A stretch of DNA of 45,931 nt from Bacilli bacterium (lineage in GTDB: Bacteria; Bacillota_I; Bacilli_A; RFN20; CAG-826), in NCBI GenBank assembly GCA_017447305.1, contig JAFSNY010000038.1:1-45931 (forward strand). Direction: 5' to 3'. This document shows, one piece after another, positions 30,544 to 40,146 of the stretch. The position numbers and the translations under genes are program-made. The notes under the pieces were generated by a model, which was not told the origin of the DNA, did no database searches, and worked only from the letters and a program-made list of their open reading frames with translations. Position 1 is the first letter of the stretch. Each line of letters starts with the position of its first letter.

Positions 30544-32649
30544 ATGCCTATTTTATCTTTAAGTAACGTATCAAAAATTTACAAGATCGATAAGGAAACA
30601 TCCTTTTATGCCTTAAAGGACTTTTCTTATTCTTTTCCTCATCAAGGACTTGTAAGTATATGTGGTAAATCAGGAAGTGGTAAATCCACATTACTCAGTA
30701 TTATCTCTTTAATGGATAAACCAAGTGAGGGATATTACACCTTCAATGATGAGAAAACAAACAAATGGAAGAAAGAAAGAATTAATTATTTCAGGAATCA
30801 GGAAATTGGAATCATCTTTCAACACTATAACTTACTCGATGATGAAAGTGCTTTATATAACATTTGTTTCCCGTTATTAGTTAAAGGCGAAAGCACATCA
30901 AGAGCAAAAAAGAAGACATACAGTATAGCAAAAAGACTAAAAATAGATCCTTTACTTCTCAAAAAGAAAGTAGCGGATTTAAGTGGTGGAGAAAGACAAA
31001 GAATCGCGATATTAAGATCAATTATTAACGACCCATTATTACTTCTCGCTGATGAACCTACAGGCGCGCTTGATTATAAAAATTCCATTATCATCATGGA
31101 TTTGTTAAAAGAAATAAGCAAAGAACACCTCGTCATTATGGTTTCTCATAACTATGAATTGGTAAATTCATATTCAGATGAGATCATTTATCTAAAAGAT
31201 GGGGCGATTGAAAGTATTGATGTAAGAAATGAGACTATTAGCAAAAGAGAAACAAAACATCGTAAGAAAAGGATGATAAAAAAGAATGCCTGGCCAATTA
31301 TCTCCGCGATGAAAATAACGATCAAAAAGTTAAATAAAAGCGTGATATCCATCCTTTCTTTGCTTTTTGGACTCATTGCTTCAAACATCATCATTGGCTT
31401 TTCGTACGGCAGTAAAGATGCGGCGATAAAGTCATCTTATCAACAAATAGATTATGGAGTTTTAAATATTTCTCATCAGGAAAAGAGCCACACTATCGGT
31501 GGAAAAATAACATTGATTAAGGAAGAAAGACCTAGCGAAAAAGAAATAAATAAACTAATTAATGAAGAGAAAAACATCCTCTTTTTCCCTAATATTAGTT
31601 ACTTTTTTCCTCTAGATACTTCGATAAGCTGCGGGGACACAATTATTGAAAATATGACATACTCTCCCCTTTATTCTTTCGATGAAGAGCATCTAAATTC
31701 TTCTCTCCTTTTATCTGGAAGATTCCCTAATGACAATAATGAAACGATTATCAATAAAAGCGCGTATGAACTATTTAGAAAGAAAAAGATAGATCCATTG
31801 AATCTCATCCTTGAAATAAACATCGTTAAAGAACTCACTTATATGAGTGGTGACGCTGAAAGGCCAATTATCAGTGATTATTTCGTCTTTAAAAAGGAAA
31901 TAAGTGTGGTAGGAGTGGTTGATGATTTTGCCTTCTTATCAACTCCCAAACTCTTTTATTCCTATCTAGATAACATAGAGGTCCTCGATAATTATCTTTT
32001 TGAAAATTTATCATACTATCTTAATGAAGAAATCACGATGTTTGATTATCTGCTTTCATCCCAAGACACTGCAGAAATCTCATCATATTCTTACACTGGA
32101 TTCTATCTAGATTATGAAAAATATGAAGAAATCGAAAAGATATGCATGGCAAGAGATGACAAGATTTCCATCACCTCTCTTGGACTTGAAAGAAGCAAAG
32201 CGTGTTTAGAACTTATTAATGCCTGTTCAATGGGAATGGATATCTTTTTAATCATCTCTTTGATGGGAACGATATTAATTATCGGTATCGTTTCCTTTTC
32301 TTCTTTTTCCGAAGATAAAAGAAAGATTGCCATCATGTTTTCTTTGGGAGCGAGTAGGGATAGTGTCCTCTCCACATATCTATATAGCAATCTTTTCTTA
32401 GGCTTTTCTTCCTTCTTTTTATCGATCATCATCTCTTCCTTACTCGAAGGAGTGTTTAATCATCTCTTATTTAAAATCGTAGGAATTAAAAATCTCATCA
32501 AGATTCCTTTTTCATCCTTGTTTGGTTGGAATTATTTATTTCCTATCATCACCTTATTGGTCATTATCATCACCATCTTTATTTCATCGTATTTCCCAAT
32601 TCTTTTTGCATCAAAAATCTCATTAAAGGAGGAATTAAAAGAAGAATGA
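30544..32649 (+). CDS. MacB-type ABC transporter, ATPase fused to FtsX-like permease (1)
   Basis: This 701-residue protein has an N-terminal ATPase (1-225) with Walker A GKSGSGKST (41-49), signature LSGGERQR (146-153) and Walker B LLLADEPTGALD. A first membrane segment (about 262-285) is followed by an outside domain of about 275 residues (286-560) and three C-terminal membrane segments with an FtsX-like loop. Such type VII transporters work by moving an outside domain (peptide export, antimicrobial-peptide defence, lipoprotein handling) rather than by a membrane channel. The substrate is unknown. Its TGA overlaps the next ABC gene (ATGA), so the two probably form one heteromeric machine. Expression is likely governed by the SD-masking hairpin. 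Confidence 0.88.
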   Translation: MPILSLSNVSKIYKIDKETSFYALKDFSYSFPHQGLVSICGKSGSGKSTLLSIISLMDKPSEGYYTFNDEKTNKWKKERINYFRNQEIGIIFQHYNLLDDESALYNICFPLLVKGESTSRAKKKTYSIAKRLKIDPLLLKKKVADLSGGERQRIAILRSIINDPLLLLADEPTGALDYKNSIIIMDLLKEISKEHLVIMVSHNYELVNSYSDEIIYLKDGAIESIDVRNETISKRETKHRKKRMIKKNAWPIISAMKITIKKLNKSVISILSLLFGLIASNIIIGFSYGSKDAAIKSSYQQIDYGVLNISHQEKSHTIGGKITLIKEERPSEKEINKLINEEKNILFFPNISYFFPLDTSISCGDTIIENMTYSPLYSFDEEHLNSSLLLSGRFPNDNNETIINKSAYELFRKKKIDPLNLILEINIVKELTYMSGDAERPIISDYFVFKKEISVVGVVDDFAFLSTPKLFYSYLDNIEVLDNYLFENLSYYLNEEITMFDYLLSSQDTAEISSYSYTGFYLDYEKYEEIEKICMARDDKISITSLGLERSKACLELINACSMGMDIFLIISLMGTILIIGIVSFSSFSEDKRKIAIMFSLGASRDSVLSTYLYSNLFLGFSSFFLSIIISSLLEGVFNHLLFKIVGIKNLIKIPFSSLFGWNYLFPIITLLVIIITIFISSYFPILFASKISLKEELKEE

Positions 32650-35453
32650 TTAAGATATCAAATATTAAAAAACAATATGGAAAACAAACTATTTTTAATG
32701 ATTTATCATATGAATTCCCACCTAAAGGAATGATTGCGATATGCGGCCCATCTGGGTGTGGCAAATCAACTTTATTAAACATATTATCAGGATTACTTCC
32801 TCCAGATTCTGGAAAGGTTATCCATGAAAAAACAGATTTATATTCCTTAAATGATGACAAGCTCTCTATTTATCGACTTAGACATTTTGGATTTGTTTTT
32901 CAAGACTTTAAACTCTTTGAAACAGAAACTGTCTTTCATAACATCACTCTTCCTTTAGATTCCCTCTCTAAAGTTTCAAAAAGGACTAAGGAAAGAAAAG
33001 TATCTGATTTATTATCGCTTGTTCATCTCACTGATAAAATCCATCAGAATGTTAATCTCCTTTCAGGAGGAGAAAAGCAAAGAGTGGCGATTGCAAGAGC
33101 GATCGTGAATAACCCAAACATCATCTTCGCTGATGAACCTACGGGCGCTCTCGATGAGAAAAATGCTAATGAAGTAATGGAAATATTAAGAAAACTATCA
33201 ACCCATATTCTTGTTATTGTCGTATCTCATGATGTTCCATTAGTGAAAGAATACGCTCACCAAATAATCTATATGCTCGATGGAAAAATCACAGACATCG
33301 AAACTATTAAAGAAGTGGAAACTAAAGAAAATCTTCCTATCGTTTTAGAAAGAAGAAATATCAAAAAAGTATCAATTCCTATTCCTTTCTTACTCCATCA
33401 TTCCTATTTCAAAATGAAGGAAAAGAAATGGAGGATGCTAATGTGCGACATGGTCATGTCTTTATCATTAATTGGTGCAGGTGCCTCGATATCTTTAACT
33501 TCTTCTATCTCTTCAAACATCAAAAAAGCATACGGAGATATCCTTGGAGAAGATCGTATATGTGTCGATAAAAAAAGCGAGGTTATCAAAAATTATGGAG
33601 TCTACTCAGTTGATAAAGATGAAGCGGAAATGATAATGGAAGAGATGAATGATGATGTTAATGATATTGGAGTCACTTATTATATCGATTATGAATCGTT
33701 CTTCACAAACAAAGAACAAGTGACATTCTCTAGGGAATTTGGTCGAAGCTTTTATGTTGGAGGATTATCGTTTAGAGATTTCAATGACTATGTTTGGTTA
33801 GAAGATATCAATACTTCGATGGTTTATCCTAATCCGGTGAGATATTTAGGTGATAATGAAGTAATCCTCGGTTTAGATATCCAAATGATGAGAGAGATAT
33901 GCTATGGACTTCAGATTGAAAGAACGGTTTTATCTTTAAATAATTATTTAAACTCTAATCGCCTTATCATGCATCTAGATGTCGAAAACTATGATTGGAC
34001 TTATTCCAAAGGAATCGAATTTGAAGTAAAAGGCTATATCTTAGAAAAAGAAAGCAAAATCTATCATTCAAAACACGATTGGAACGAAACCGTCTTTGAA
34101 AGGATGCTAGAACTTCCTCCTAGTAACTATATATCTGGATACTATAGGTATCCGTGGGAAGTAAGAAAAATCTATTATCTAAAAACATTTGGTAATACAG
34201 AAAGATTCTTGGAAAAGACTTTCGCTAATCCTGATTTCTATGAATATATCTTTGAAATAGCGAATCAAACCTATTATCCAAACCTCTTCAAAAACACTCC
34301 AATTGATGAGATAGACCGCTTACTTATCTTCAAAGATTATCGAAATGGAATCGATGTTAATTTATCTCCATATATCTTAAATGAATGCAAGCATTTATCT
34401 AACCCGATATATGCAACTTATGGAGGATACGCAATTTATCCTTCTGCCTTCTTATCCGGATTTGCTCGCCCAACATACTTTTCTTCTTCATTAGATGTTC
34501 TCGATGATGCGATAGATTCCCTCTCATCTTTTGCAAGTGATATCAATCAAATTGAAAAACTACCAAATGGAGTATATGGAGGATATTTTGCCAATCCAAG
34601 CGGGGATAACATTATTTTTTCTCCATGGGACAATGATAAAAACACTAAAGATTTAAAACTTCATGAAGTCATTATTTCCCAAGGATTAGCTAAAGCCCTC
34701 TTTAAAACTGTTAATCCTATTAACCAAGAAATCTATTTAACCTTCAATATTCGTGATGTTCCGTTATCGAACGATCGAGTGAGAAGAGAATTTAATAACA
34801 CAGTTTTAGTGGTCAAAGGAGTGAGTAATGAAAACAAATTCGCTATTCATCATCGTTCGGAATGGGGAGTGTTGTTCTTTCAATGCAAACTAGGCGTTTC
34901 TATTTTCTCCTTAAGTGTCTACTCCATTTCCTATGAGGTAGATGATAAAAGCAATCTCTCTTCATCTATCGAACACGGAAACAAACATTTCTCTGAACTT
35001 GAATTCTATAACCCAATGGAAGATTTTAATTTAGGAGTGGATGAAGTATGTCATTTTATTGAAATCGCTTTACTTATCTTTTCTCTTGTCTCAGTAATCG
35101 TATCAATCATGCTTCTATCAACATGTGCTTATCTCCATGTTATCGAAAACAAAAAGGATATTGGACTTGCGAGATGTCTTGGACTACCAAAGCTCGAAGC
35201 CTCTAAATTCATCTTCACCTATACTTTCGTTACATCACTTATTTCCTTTGTTCTTTCATCCGTTGAACTACTTGGATTTACCTTCTTCAGCATGTACACA
35301 ATTTCGAACGTTTTAGGTTCGTCATCTGTCTTTACCTTCAACCCCTTATCTCTCCTAATGATGTTTGGTCTAACGTTCTTCGTTGCCTTATTCTCTTCCG
35401 TGATTTTTTCCTATAAAATCACCAAGATGAACCCGCTTGAGTCAATTAAATAG
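32646..35453 (+). CDS. MacB-type ABC transporter, ATPase fused to FtsX-like permease (2), very large outside domain
   Basis: This 935-residue protein has the same plan as its neighbour: ATPase 1-225 with GPSGCGKST (34-42), LSGGEKQRVAIARAI and FADEPTGALDEKN; a first membrane segment at about 262-285; an outside domain of roughly 515 residues (286-800) that I do not recognise; and three C-terminal membrane segments with the FtsX signature ENKKDIGLARCLGLPK. It ends in MNPLESIK, typical of FtsX permeases. The ATG at 32646 is preferred to upstream in-frame codons, with AAAGGAGG (32625-32632) 13 bases upstream. Both ATPases look active, so a heterodimer with two working sites is expected. Confidence 0.88.
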   Translation: MIKISNIKKQYGKQTIFNDLSYEFPPKGMIAICGPSGCGKSTLLNILSGLLPPDSGKVIHEKTDLYSLNDDKLSIYRLRHFGFVFQDFKLFETETVFHNITLPLDSLSKVSKRTKERKVSDLLSLVHLTDKIHQNVNLLSGGEKQRVAIARAIVNNPNIIFADEPTGALDEKNANEVMEILRKLSTHILVIVVSHDVPLVKEYAHQIIYMLDGKITDIETIKEVETKENLPIVLERRNIKKVSIPIPFLLHHSYFKMKEKKWRMLMCDMVMSLSLIGAGASISLTSSISSNIKKAYGDILGEDRICVDKKSEVIKNYGVYSVDKDEAEMIMEEMNDDVNDIGVTYYIDYESFFTNKEQVTFSREFGRSFYVGGLSFRDFNDYVWLEDINTSMVYPNPVRYLGDNEVILGLDIQMMREICYGLQIERTVLSLNNYLNSNRLIMHLDVENYDWTYSKGIEFEVKGYILEKESKIYHSKHDWNETVFERMLELPPSNYISGYYRYPWEVRKIYYLKTFGNTERFLEKTFANPDFYEYIFEIANQTYYPNLFKNTPIDEIDRLLIFKDYRNGIDVNLSPYILNECKHLSNPIYATYGGYAIYPSAFLSGFARPTYFSSSLDVLDDAIDSLSSFASDINQIEKLPNGVYGGYFANPSGDNIIFSPWDNDKNTKDLKLHEVIISQGLAKALFKTVNPINQEIYLTFNIRDVPLSNDRVRREFNNTVLVVKGVSNENKFAIHHRSEWGVLFFQCKLGVSIFSLSVYSISYEVDDKSNLSSSIEHGNKHFSELEFYNPMEDFNLGVDEVCHFIEIALLIFSLVSVIVSIMLLSTCAYLHVIENKKDIGLARCLGLPKLEASKFIFTYTFVTSLISFVLSSVELLGFTFFSMYTISNVLGSSSVFTFNPLSLLMMFGLTFFVALFSSVIFSYKITKMNPLESIK

Positions 35454-35455
35454 CC

Positions 35456-35477
35456 AAAACAAATTAATTTTGTTTTA
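35456..35477 (+). terminator. Possible weak terminator after the ABC genes
   Basis: AAAACAAA (35456-35463) pairs with TTTGTTTT (35469-35476). The stem is nearly all A-T and the T-tract short. A TATAAT follows at 35496-35501, probably the ychF -10. Confidence 0.4.
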
Positions 35478-35536
35478 TTTGTATGAATTATCATTTATAA
35501 TTCTTTTGCGCTTTTTAAAGAAAGGATTGCTAGATT

Positions 35537-36643
35537 ATGGGTTTAAAAGCTGGAATTGTTGGATTACCAAATGTTGGAAAATCCACTTTATTCAATGCAA
35601 TTACAAATTCACATGTTGAAGCCGCTAATTATCCATTCGCGACAATCAACCCCAATACTGGTGTTGTTAATGTTCCAGACCACCGATTAGATTTTTTATC
35701 TAATCTCTTTAAACCTGTTAGAACCATTCCTGCAACCGTGGAATTCTATGACATTGCCGGTCTTGTCAGAGGTGCGAGTAAAGGTGAAGGTTTAGGAAAC
35801 CAATTCCTCTCACACATTCGCGAATGTGACGCTATCGTTGAAGTGGTTAGATGTTTTGAATCAAACGATATCATCCACGTCGAAGGTAGTGTTGATCCAA
35901 TTAGAGATATCGAGGTTATCAACCTTGAACTCGTTATGGCGGACCTCGATAGTGTTAATAAACGTATCGACCGTATCGCTAATAAAGCCCGTATCTTAAA
36001 GGATAAGGATTCAGTGTTTGAAATGAATATCCTCACTCCTATCAAGGAAGCTCTTGATAATGGGTTCCCTGCAAGAAGCGTTTCATTAAGTGAAGAACAA
36101 CTTCAATTCTGCAAGGTTAATTACCATCTCCTCACATTAAAACCAATTATCTATGTCGCTAATGTTGGAGAAGATGAATTAATGGATATTGATAGTTCAA
36201 AGAATTATCAAGCGGTCGTGGAATACGCTAAAAAAGAACATAACGAAGTCATCCCTGTATCTTGTGAAGTCGAAAGCGAATTATCTATTCTTGACGAAAC
36301 TGAAAGAAAAGAATACATGGACGCCATTGGACTTAATGAATCTGGTTTAAACAAGGTTATTAAAGCTACATATAAATTATTAAATTTATCCACTTTCTTC
36401 ACTGTCGGAAGTGATGAATGCCGTGCTTGGACATTTAAAAACGGGATGAGCGCGCCAGAATGTGCTGGTGTCATCCATACCGATTTCCAAAGAGGATTTA
36501 TCTGCGCGGAAGTTTATACCTATGACGCAATCCACGAACTGGGAAGTGAAGCGATGGTCAAAGAAAATGGAAAGCTAAGGAGAGAAGGGAAGGAATATCG
36601 TCCAAAAGATGGAGATATCATGTTCTTCCGTTTCAATGTCTAA
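35537..36643 (+). CDS. ychF: YchF, Obg-family ATPase
   Basis: YchF is a universally conserved Obg-type NTPase that prefers ATP and binds ribosomes. The 368-residue protein has usual length: GIVGLPNVGKSTLFNAI (P-loop), FYDIAGLVRGASKGEGLGNQFLSHIRE (G3 region), and the C-terminal TGS domain with IHTDFQRGFICAEV and GKEYRPKDGDIMFFRFNV. AAAGGA is about 10 bases upstream. ispF follows with 1 base between, so they may be co-transcribed. Confidence 0.97.
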   Translation: MGLKAGIVGLPNVGKSTLFNAITNSHVEAANYPFATINPNTGVVNVPDHRLDFLSNLFKPVRTIPATVEFYDIAGLVRGASKGEGLGNQFLSHIRECDAIVEVVRCFESNDIIHVEGSVDPIRDIEVINLELVMADLDSVNKRIDRIANKARILKDKDSVFEMNILTPIKEALDNGFPARSVSLSEEQLQFCKVNYHLLTLKPIIYVANVGEDELMDIDSSKNYQAVVEYAKKEHNEVIPVSCEVESELSILDETERKEYMDAIGLNESGLNKVIKATYKLLNLSTFFTVGSDECRAWTFKNGMSAPECAGVIHTDFQRGFICAEVYTYDAIHELGSEAMVKENGKLRREGKEYRPKDGDIMFFRFNV

Positions 36644-36644
36644 A

Positions 36645-37124
36645 ATGATGAGAGTTGGTTATGGTGAGGACATTCATGTCCTAGTTGATGGTCGTGACCT
36701 AATGTTAGGAGGAATTAAAGTTCCTTCTGATAAAGGAGAAAAAGCCCACTCTGATGGAGATGTTTTGCTTCACGCTTTAAGTGACGCCTTACTAGGCGCT
36801 CTCGCATTAGGTGACATTGGAAAACATTTCCCAGATAATTTAGAAGAGACCAAAGGGATGGATTCAAAAATCATCCTTGATAAAGTTTATAAAATGGTCA
36901 AAGAAAAAGGCTATCACTTAGTGAACGCTGATATGATGGTCATCTTAGAAAGACCAAAAATCAAAGACTATATTCTTCCAATGAGAGAAAGCATCGCTAA
37001 GGTATTAGAAGTTGATGTAAATGCCATCTCCGTTAAAGCGGGCACCAATGAAGGATTGGACGCTATTGGAAGAGGGGAAGCTATCAAAGCGACCGCGATA
37101 GTCTTACTCGAAAGTGATAATTGA
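36645..37124 (+). CDS. ispF: IspF, MEcPP synthase (isoprenoid pathway)
   Basis: IspF closes the phosphate ring to make 2-C-methyl-D-erythritol 2,4-cyclodiphosphate in the MEP pathway, so this organism probably makes isoprenoids that way (MiaA needs the product DMAPP). The protein is 159 residues; GYGEDIH carries the zinc Asp and His, and HSDGDVLLHALSDALLGA and GDIGKHFPD are diagnostic. Start choice is uncertain: ATGs at 36636, 36645 and 36648 are in frame, none with a clear SD; 36645 follows the ychF stop by 1 base. No other MEP gene is in the window. Confidence 0.93.
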   Translation: MMRVGYGEDIHVLVDGRDLMLGGIKVPSDKGEKAHSDGDVLLHALSDALLGALALGDIGKHFPDNLEETKGMDSKIILDKVYKMVKEKGYHLVNADMMVILERPKIKDYILPMRESIAKVLEVDVNAISVKAGTNEGLDAIGRGEAIKATAIVLLESDN

Positions 37125-37148
37125 CTTATATTTTAGTATAAATATAAT
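37121..37148 (+). promoter_or_regulatory. Promoter of argS
   Basis: TTGACT (37121-37126), 16 bases, TATAAT (37143-37148). The -35 overlaps the ispF TGA stop. TGAGGAA lies before the argS ATG. Confidence 0.7.
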
Positions 37149-37170
37149 AAAATATTCTTGAGGAATTACG

Positions 37171-38790
37171 ATGGAATTAGAATTAAGTTTAAAAGAGAAA
37201 ATTGTTAAAGCATTTATGGAAATAGGGTTGACCCTAAGTGTCGATGAAATCATCATCGAACACAGCAAAGATCCTTCCCATGGTGATTTTGCTACGAATG
37301 CTGCTCTTAAATATTCAAAACAACTAGGTAAAAATCCACGTGATGTCGCTGCATTAGTCATTTCTCATCTTGATATGGATGGAATTGAAAAAGTGGAAAT
37401 CGCTGGTCCTGGATTTATCAACTTCTTCATGAAGAACGACTCACTTCAAAAAACTGTGAGAAAGATTATTGAAGAAGATAGTAACTATGGCCGTGGAGAA
37501 AAGAAAAACTTTAAGATTAATGTTGAATTCGTCAGCGCAAACCCAACTGGAGACCTCCATGTCGGTCACGCAAGAGGCGCAGCGATTGGAGATTCTATCT
37601 GCCGTATTTTAGAATACGCTGGATATGATGTAACCAGGGAATATTACATCAATGACGCCGGTAGTCAAATTCTTCACCTCGCTGAATCAATCCTCGCACG
37701 TTATAGAGAGATTCTTGGTTTACCATTTGAACTTCCTGAAGATGGATATCATGGAGAGGATGTCATCCAAATCGCTAAACAAATTTATGAAGAAATTGGT
37801 GATAAAGCTTTATCGATGGATGATCCAATTGAATATTTCAAACTTAGAGGCGTTGAACTCGAACTTGAAAAAATCAAAAACGATTTAAAGGCTTTCGGTG
37901 TTCATTTCGATGTCTTCTCTTCAGAAAAGAAAATCAGAGAGAACAACGCGATTGAAAAAGAAATCGAATGCCTCCATAACTACGTTTATGAAGATGAAGG
38001 CGCTCTCCTTCTTAAAACCTCAGATTTCTTAGATGATAAAGACCGTGTCATTAGAAAATCTAATGGAGAATACACATATTACATGCCAGATATCGTCTAT
38101 CACGTTGATAAGATGAGTCGTGGTTTTGATCAACTCGTCGTCGTTTTAGGCGCTGATCACCATGGCTATATCAATCGTATGAAAAGCGCGATGATGATGC
38201 ATGGATATAAACCTGAAGTCTACGAAGTAGAATTAATCCAAATGGTGAGATTCATCAAGGATGGTAAGGAATATAAAGCTAGTAAACGTACTGGAGATGC
38301 AATTACCTTAAGAGACTTATGTGAAGAAGTCGGTGTTGATGCGACAAGATACTTCTTCGTGATGCGCGCCGCTTCAGGTCATCTCGACTTCGATATGTCT
38401 CTTGCGGTAGAACAAAGTTCTTCTAACCCTGTCTACTATGCACAATATGCTCACGCAAGACTTTGTTCCGTTCTTGAACAAGGCAAAGATATCCCTCTTG
38501 ATATAAATGCTTCTCACTTAGAAAAGGAAAGCGAAAAAGCTCTCCTTAAACATCTCTCAACTTTCGCTAATGTCGTAAGTGACGCAGCAAAAGAAAGAGC
38601 CCCATATAAGATTACTAACTACATTCACGATTTAGCGGAGCTTGTTCACTCCTTCTACACTGAATGCAGAGTAATAGATCGAGACAATCTAGATGTCTCA
38701 GCCTCACGTCTTGCTTTATGTAAAGCAAGTCAAATCACTATTAAAAACGCTCTTACTCTTATTGGAGTAAGCGCCCCAGAAAGAATGTAA
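37171..38790 (+). CDS. argS: Arginyl-tRNA synthetase
   Basis: ArgS charges tRNA-Arg and is a class I synthetase. The 539-residue protein has the N-terminal Add-1 domain, the HIGH-type motif in SANPTGDLHVGHARGAA, KEYKASKRTGDAI at the position of KMSKS, and the C-terminal anticodon-binding DALR domain. A separate promoter and SD are present, and there is no T-box leader in the short upstream space. rpoE follows after 18 bases with its own SD. Confidence 0.97.
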   Translation: MELELSLKEKIVKAFMEIGLTLSVDEIIIEHSKDPSHGDFATNAALKYSKQLGKNPRDVAALVISHLDMDGIEKVEIAGPGFINFFMKNDSLQKTVRKIIEEDSNYGRGEKKNFKINVEFVSANPTGDLHVGHARGAAIGDSICRILEYAGYDVTREYYINDAGSQILHLAESILARYREILGLPFELPEDGYHGEDVIQIAKQIYEEIGDKALSMDDPIEYFKLRGVELELEKIKNDLKAFGVHFDVFSSEKKIRENNAIEKEIECLHNYVYEDEGALLLKTSDFLDDKDRVIRKSNGEYTYYMPDIVYHVDKMSRGFDQLVVVLGADHHGYINRMKSAMMMHGYKPEVYEVELIQMVRFIKDGKEYKASKRTGDAITLRDLCEEVGVDATRYFFVMRAASGHLDFDMSLAVEQSSSNPVYYAQYAHARLCSVLEQGKDIPLDINASHLEKESEKALLKHLSTFANVVSDAAKERAPYKITNYIHDLAELVHSFYTECRVIDRDNLDVSASRLALCKASQITIKNALTLIGVSAPERM

Positions 38791-38808
38791 TAATAAAGGA
38801 GATATAAA

Positions 38809-39189
38809 ATGGCAAAATCATTATTAGACATTGCGTATGATTACATTGAAAAGAGTCCAGAATCTGTTTCATTCGCCGAACTTTGGGCCTATGTTTGCAA
38901 AGAAGCTGGATTAGATGAAAAAGCCGCCGAAGCTAAAGTTGGTCAATTCTACACAAACTTAACTCTCGATGGTCGTATCGTCATTCTTAAAAACAACCGC
39001 GTTGATTTAAAGAAACGCCACATGTATGAAGAATACCACATCGATATGAAAGATGCTTATGATGACATCCCAACCGATGAAACCGAAACCGCTGAAGAAG
39101 AAAAGAGCTTAAGTGGTGAAATTATCACTGACGAAAGCAGTGAATACGAACCAGAAGAAGAAAACGAAGATAAGGATTCCTATCGTTAA
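38809..39189 (+). CDS. rpoE: RNA polymerase delta subunit
   Basis: Delta is a Bacillota-specific RNA polymerase subunit that speeds recycling and tunes promoter choice. The 126-residue protein has an N-terminal HARE-HTH domain (about 1-80: SLLDIAYDYIEKS...VSFAELWAYV, FYTNLTLDGRIVIL) and a disordered, very acidic tail (about 88-126, many Glu and Asp), the classic delta layout. AAAGGAG is the SD. nrnA follows after 3 bases. Confidence 0.95.
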   Translation: MAKSLLDIAYDYIEKSPESVSFAELWAYVCKEAGLDEKAAEAKVGQFYTNLTLDGRIVILKNNRVDLKKRHMYEEYHIDMKDAYDDIPTDETETAEEEKSLSGEIITDESSEYEPEEENEDKDSYR

Positions 39190-39192
39190 TCT

Positions 39193-40146
39193 ATGAACAG
39201 CAAAGCCGAAGTAATTCAAGCGATAAAAGAAGCCGATAGCATCGTTATCGTTGGTCATATTAGACCAGATGGTGACTGCTATGGTTCACAAATGGGACTT
39301 AAAGACGCAATTCAAACAAACTTCCCAGAAAAGAAAGTTTATTGTGTCGGTAGTGGACTCCCACTCTTTTTCAACCATATCGGTGAAATGGATGTTGTCC
39401 CTGATGAAGTTATCAAAAACTCCCTTGGTATCATTGTTGATTTAAATGAAATCGAAAGATGCGAGGATCAAAGAGTACCTCGCCTTGCGAAAAAACTCAT
39501 CCAAATTGATCACCACATCATCATGTTTGATTTCAAATTCCCATTCTATGTTGATGAAGATGCATGTTCAACATGTGCGATTATCGCTGAAATCTTAGAG
39601 GACCAAAAATGGAAAATTACCGAAAAAGGCGCGAATGCTTTATATCTTGGTATTCTTACCGACTCTGCAAGATTTGAATATGTTGATGATTTCCCAAAAG
39701 TCTTTAGAATTGCCGCCTACCTCTGTCAGTTAGGCGCAAAACCAGAAGTCATTACGAGAATTCTTTCGGCCTCTAGTGAAAAATTCTTACAATTAAAAGG
39801 CTATGCCTTAACTCATTATCGTAAGAAAAAAGGAATTATTTACCTCCATTTAAATGCCAGTCAAATTAAGAAGTTAGGAATCAAACAATCCTACGGCACC
39901 GCAATTATTAATACGATTGGTAATGTTAATGGATATCCAATTTGGGCAACTTTCTTCGAGAACGAAGAACACACCTGTATCATCGAATTTAGAAGCAACA
40001 AATATAATGTTTGCAATACGGCGATGAAATATGGTGGTGGTGGTCACATGATGGCCGCAGGTGTCACAATTAAAAATTTCGATTTAAATATCTTAAACGC
40101 TATCATTGAAAATCTTGCTAAAGAAATCAGGGAGAATAAAAAATGA
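39193..40146 (+). CDS. nrnA: NrnA, nanoRNase / pAp phosphatase (DHH family)
   Basis: NrnA degrades 2-5 nt RNAs left by mRNA decay and removes the 3'-phosphate of pAp. The 317-residue protein has the DHH-domain metal motifs GHIRPDGDCYGS (His22, Asp26, Asp28), VDL (Asp83), DHH (106-108) and GILTDSARFEY, then the DHHA1 domain with GGGGHMMAAG. It overlaps the next gene by 4 bases (ATGA), a CysQ-type phosphatase that also can act on pAp. With RNase Y in the same window it would complete an RNA decay path. Confidence 0.94.
   Translation: MNSKAEVIQAIKEADSIVIVGHIRPDGDCYGSQMGLKDAIQTNFPEKKVYCVGSGLPLFFNHIGEMDVVPDEVIKNSLGIIVDLNEIERCEDQRVPRLAKKLIQIDHHIIMFDFKFPFYVDEDACSTCAIIAEILEDQKWKITEKGANALYLGILTDSARFEYVDDFPKVFRIAAYLCQLGAKPEVITRILSASSEKFLQLKGYALTHYRKKKGIIYLHLNASQIKKLGIKQSYGTAIINTIGNVNGYPIWATFFENEEHTCIIEFRSNKYNVCNTAMKYGGGGHMMAAGVTIKNFDLNILNAIIENLAKEIRENKK

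Noticed and set aside
37125..37170. T-box leader for argS
   Set aside because: Only about 45 bases separate ispF and argS and no T-box sequence is found.
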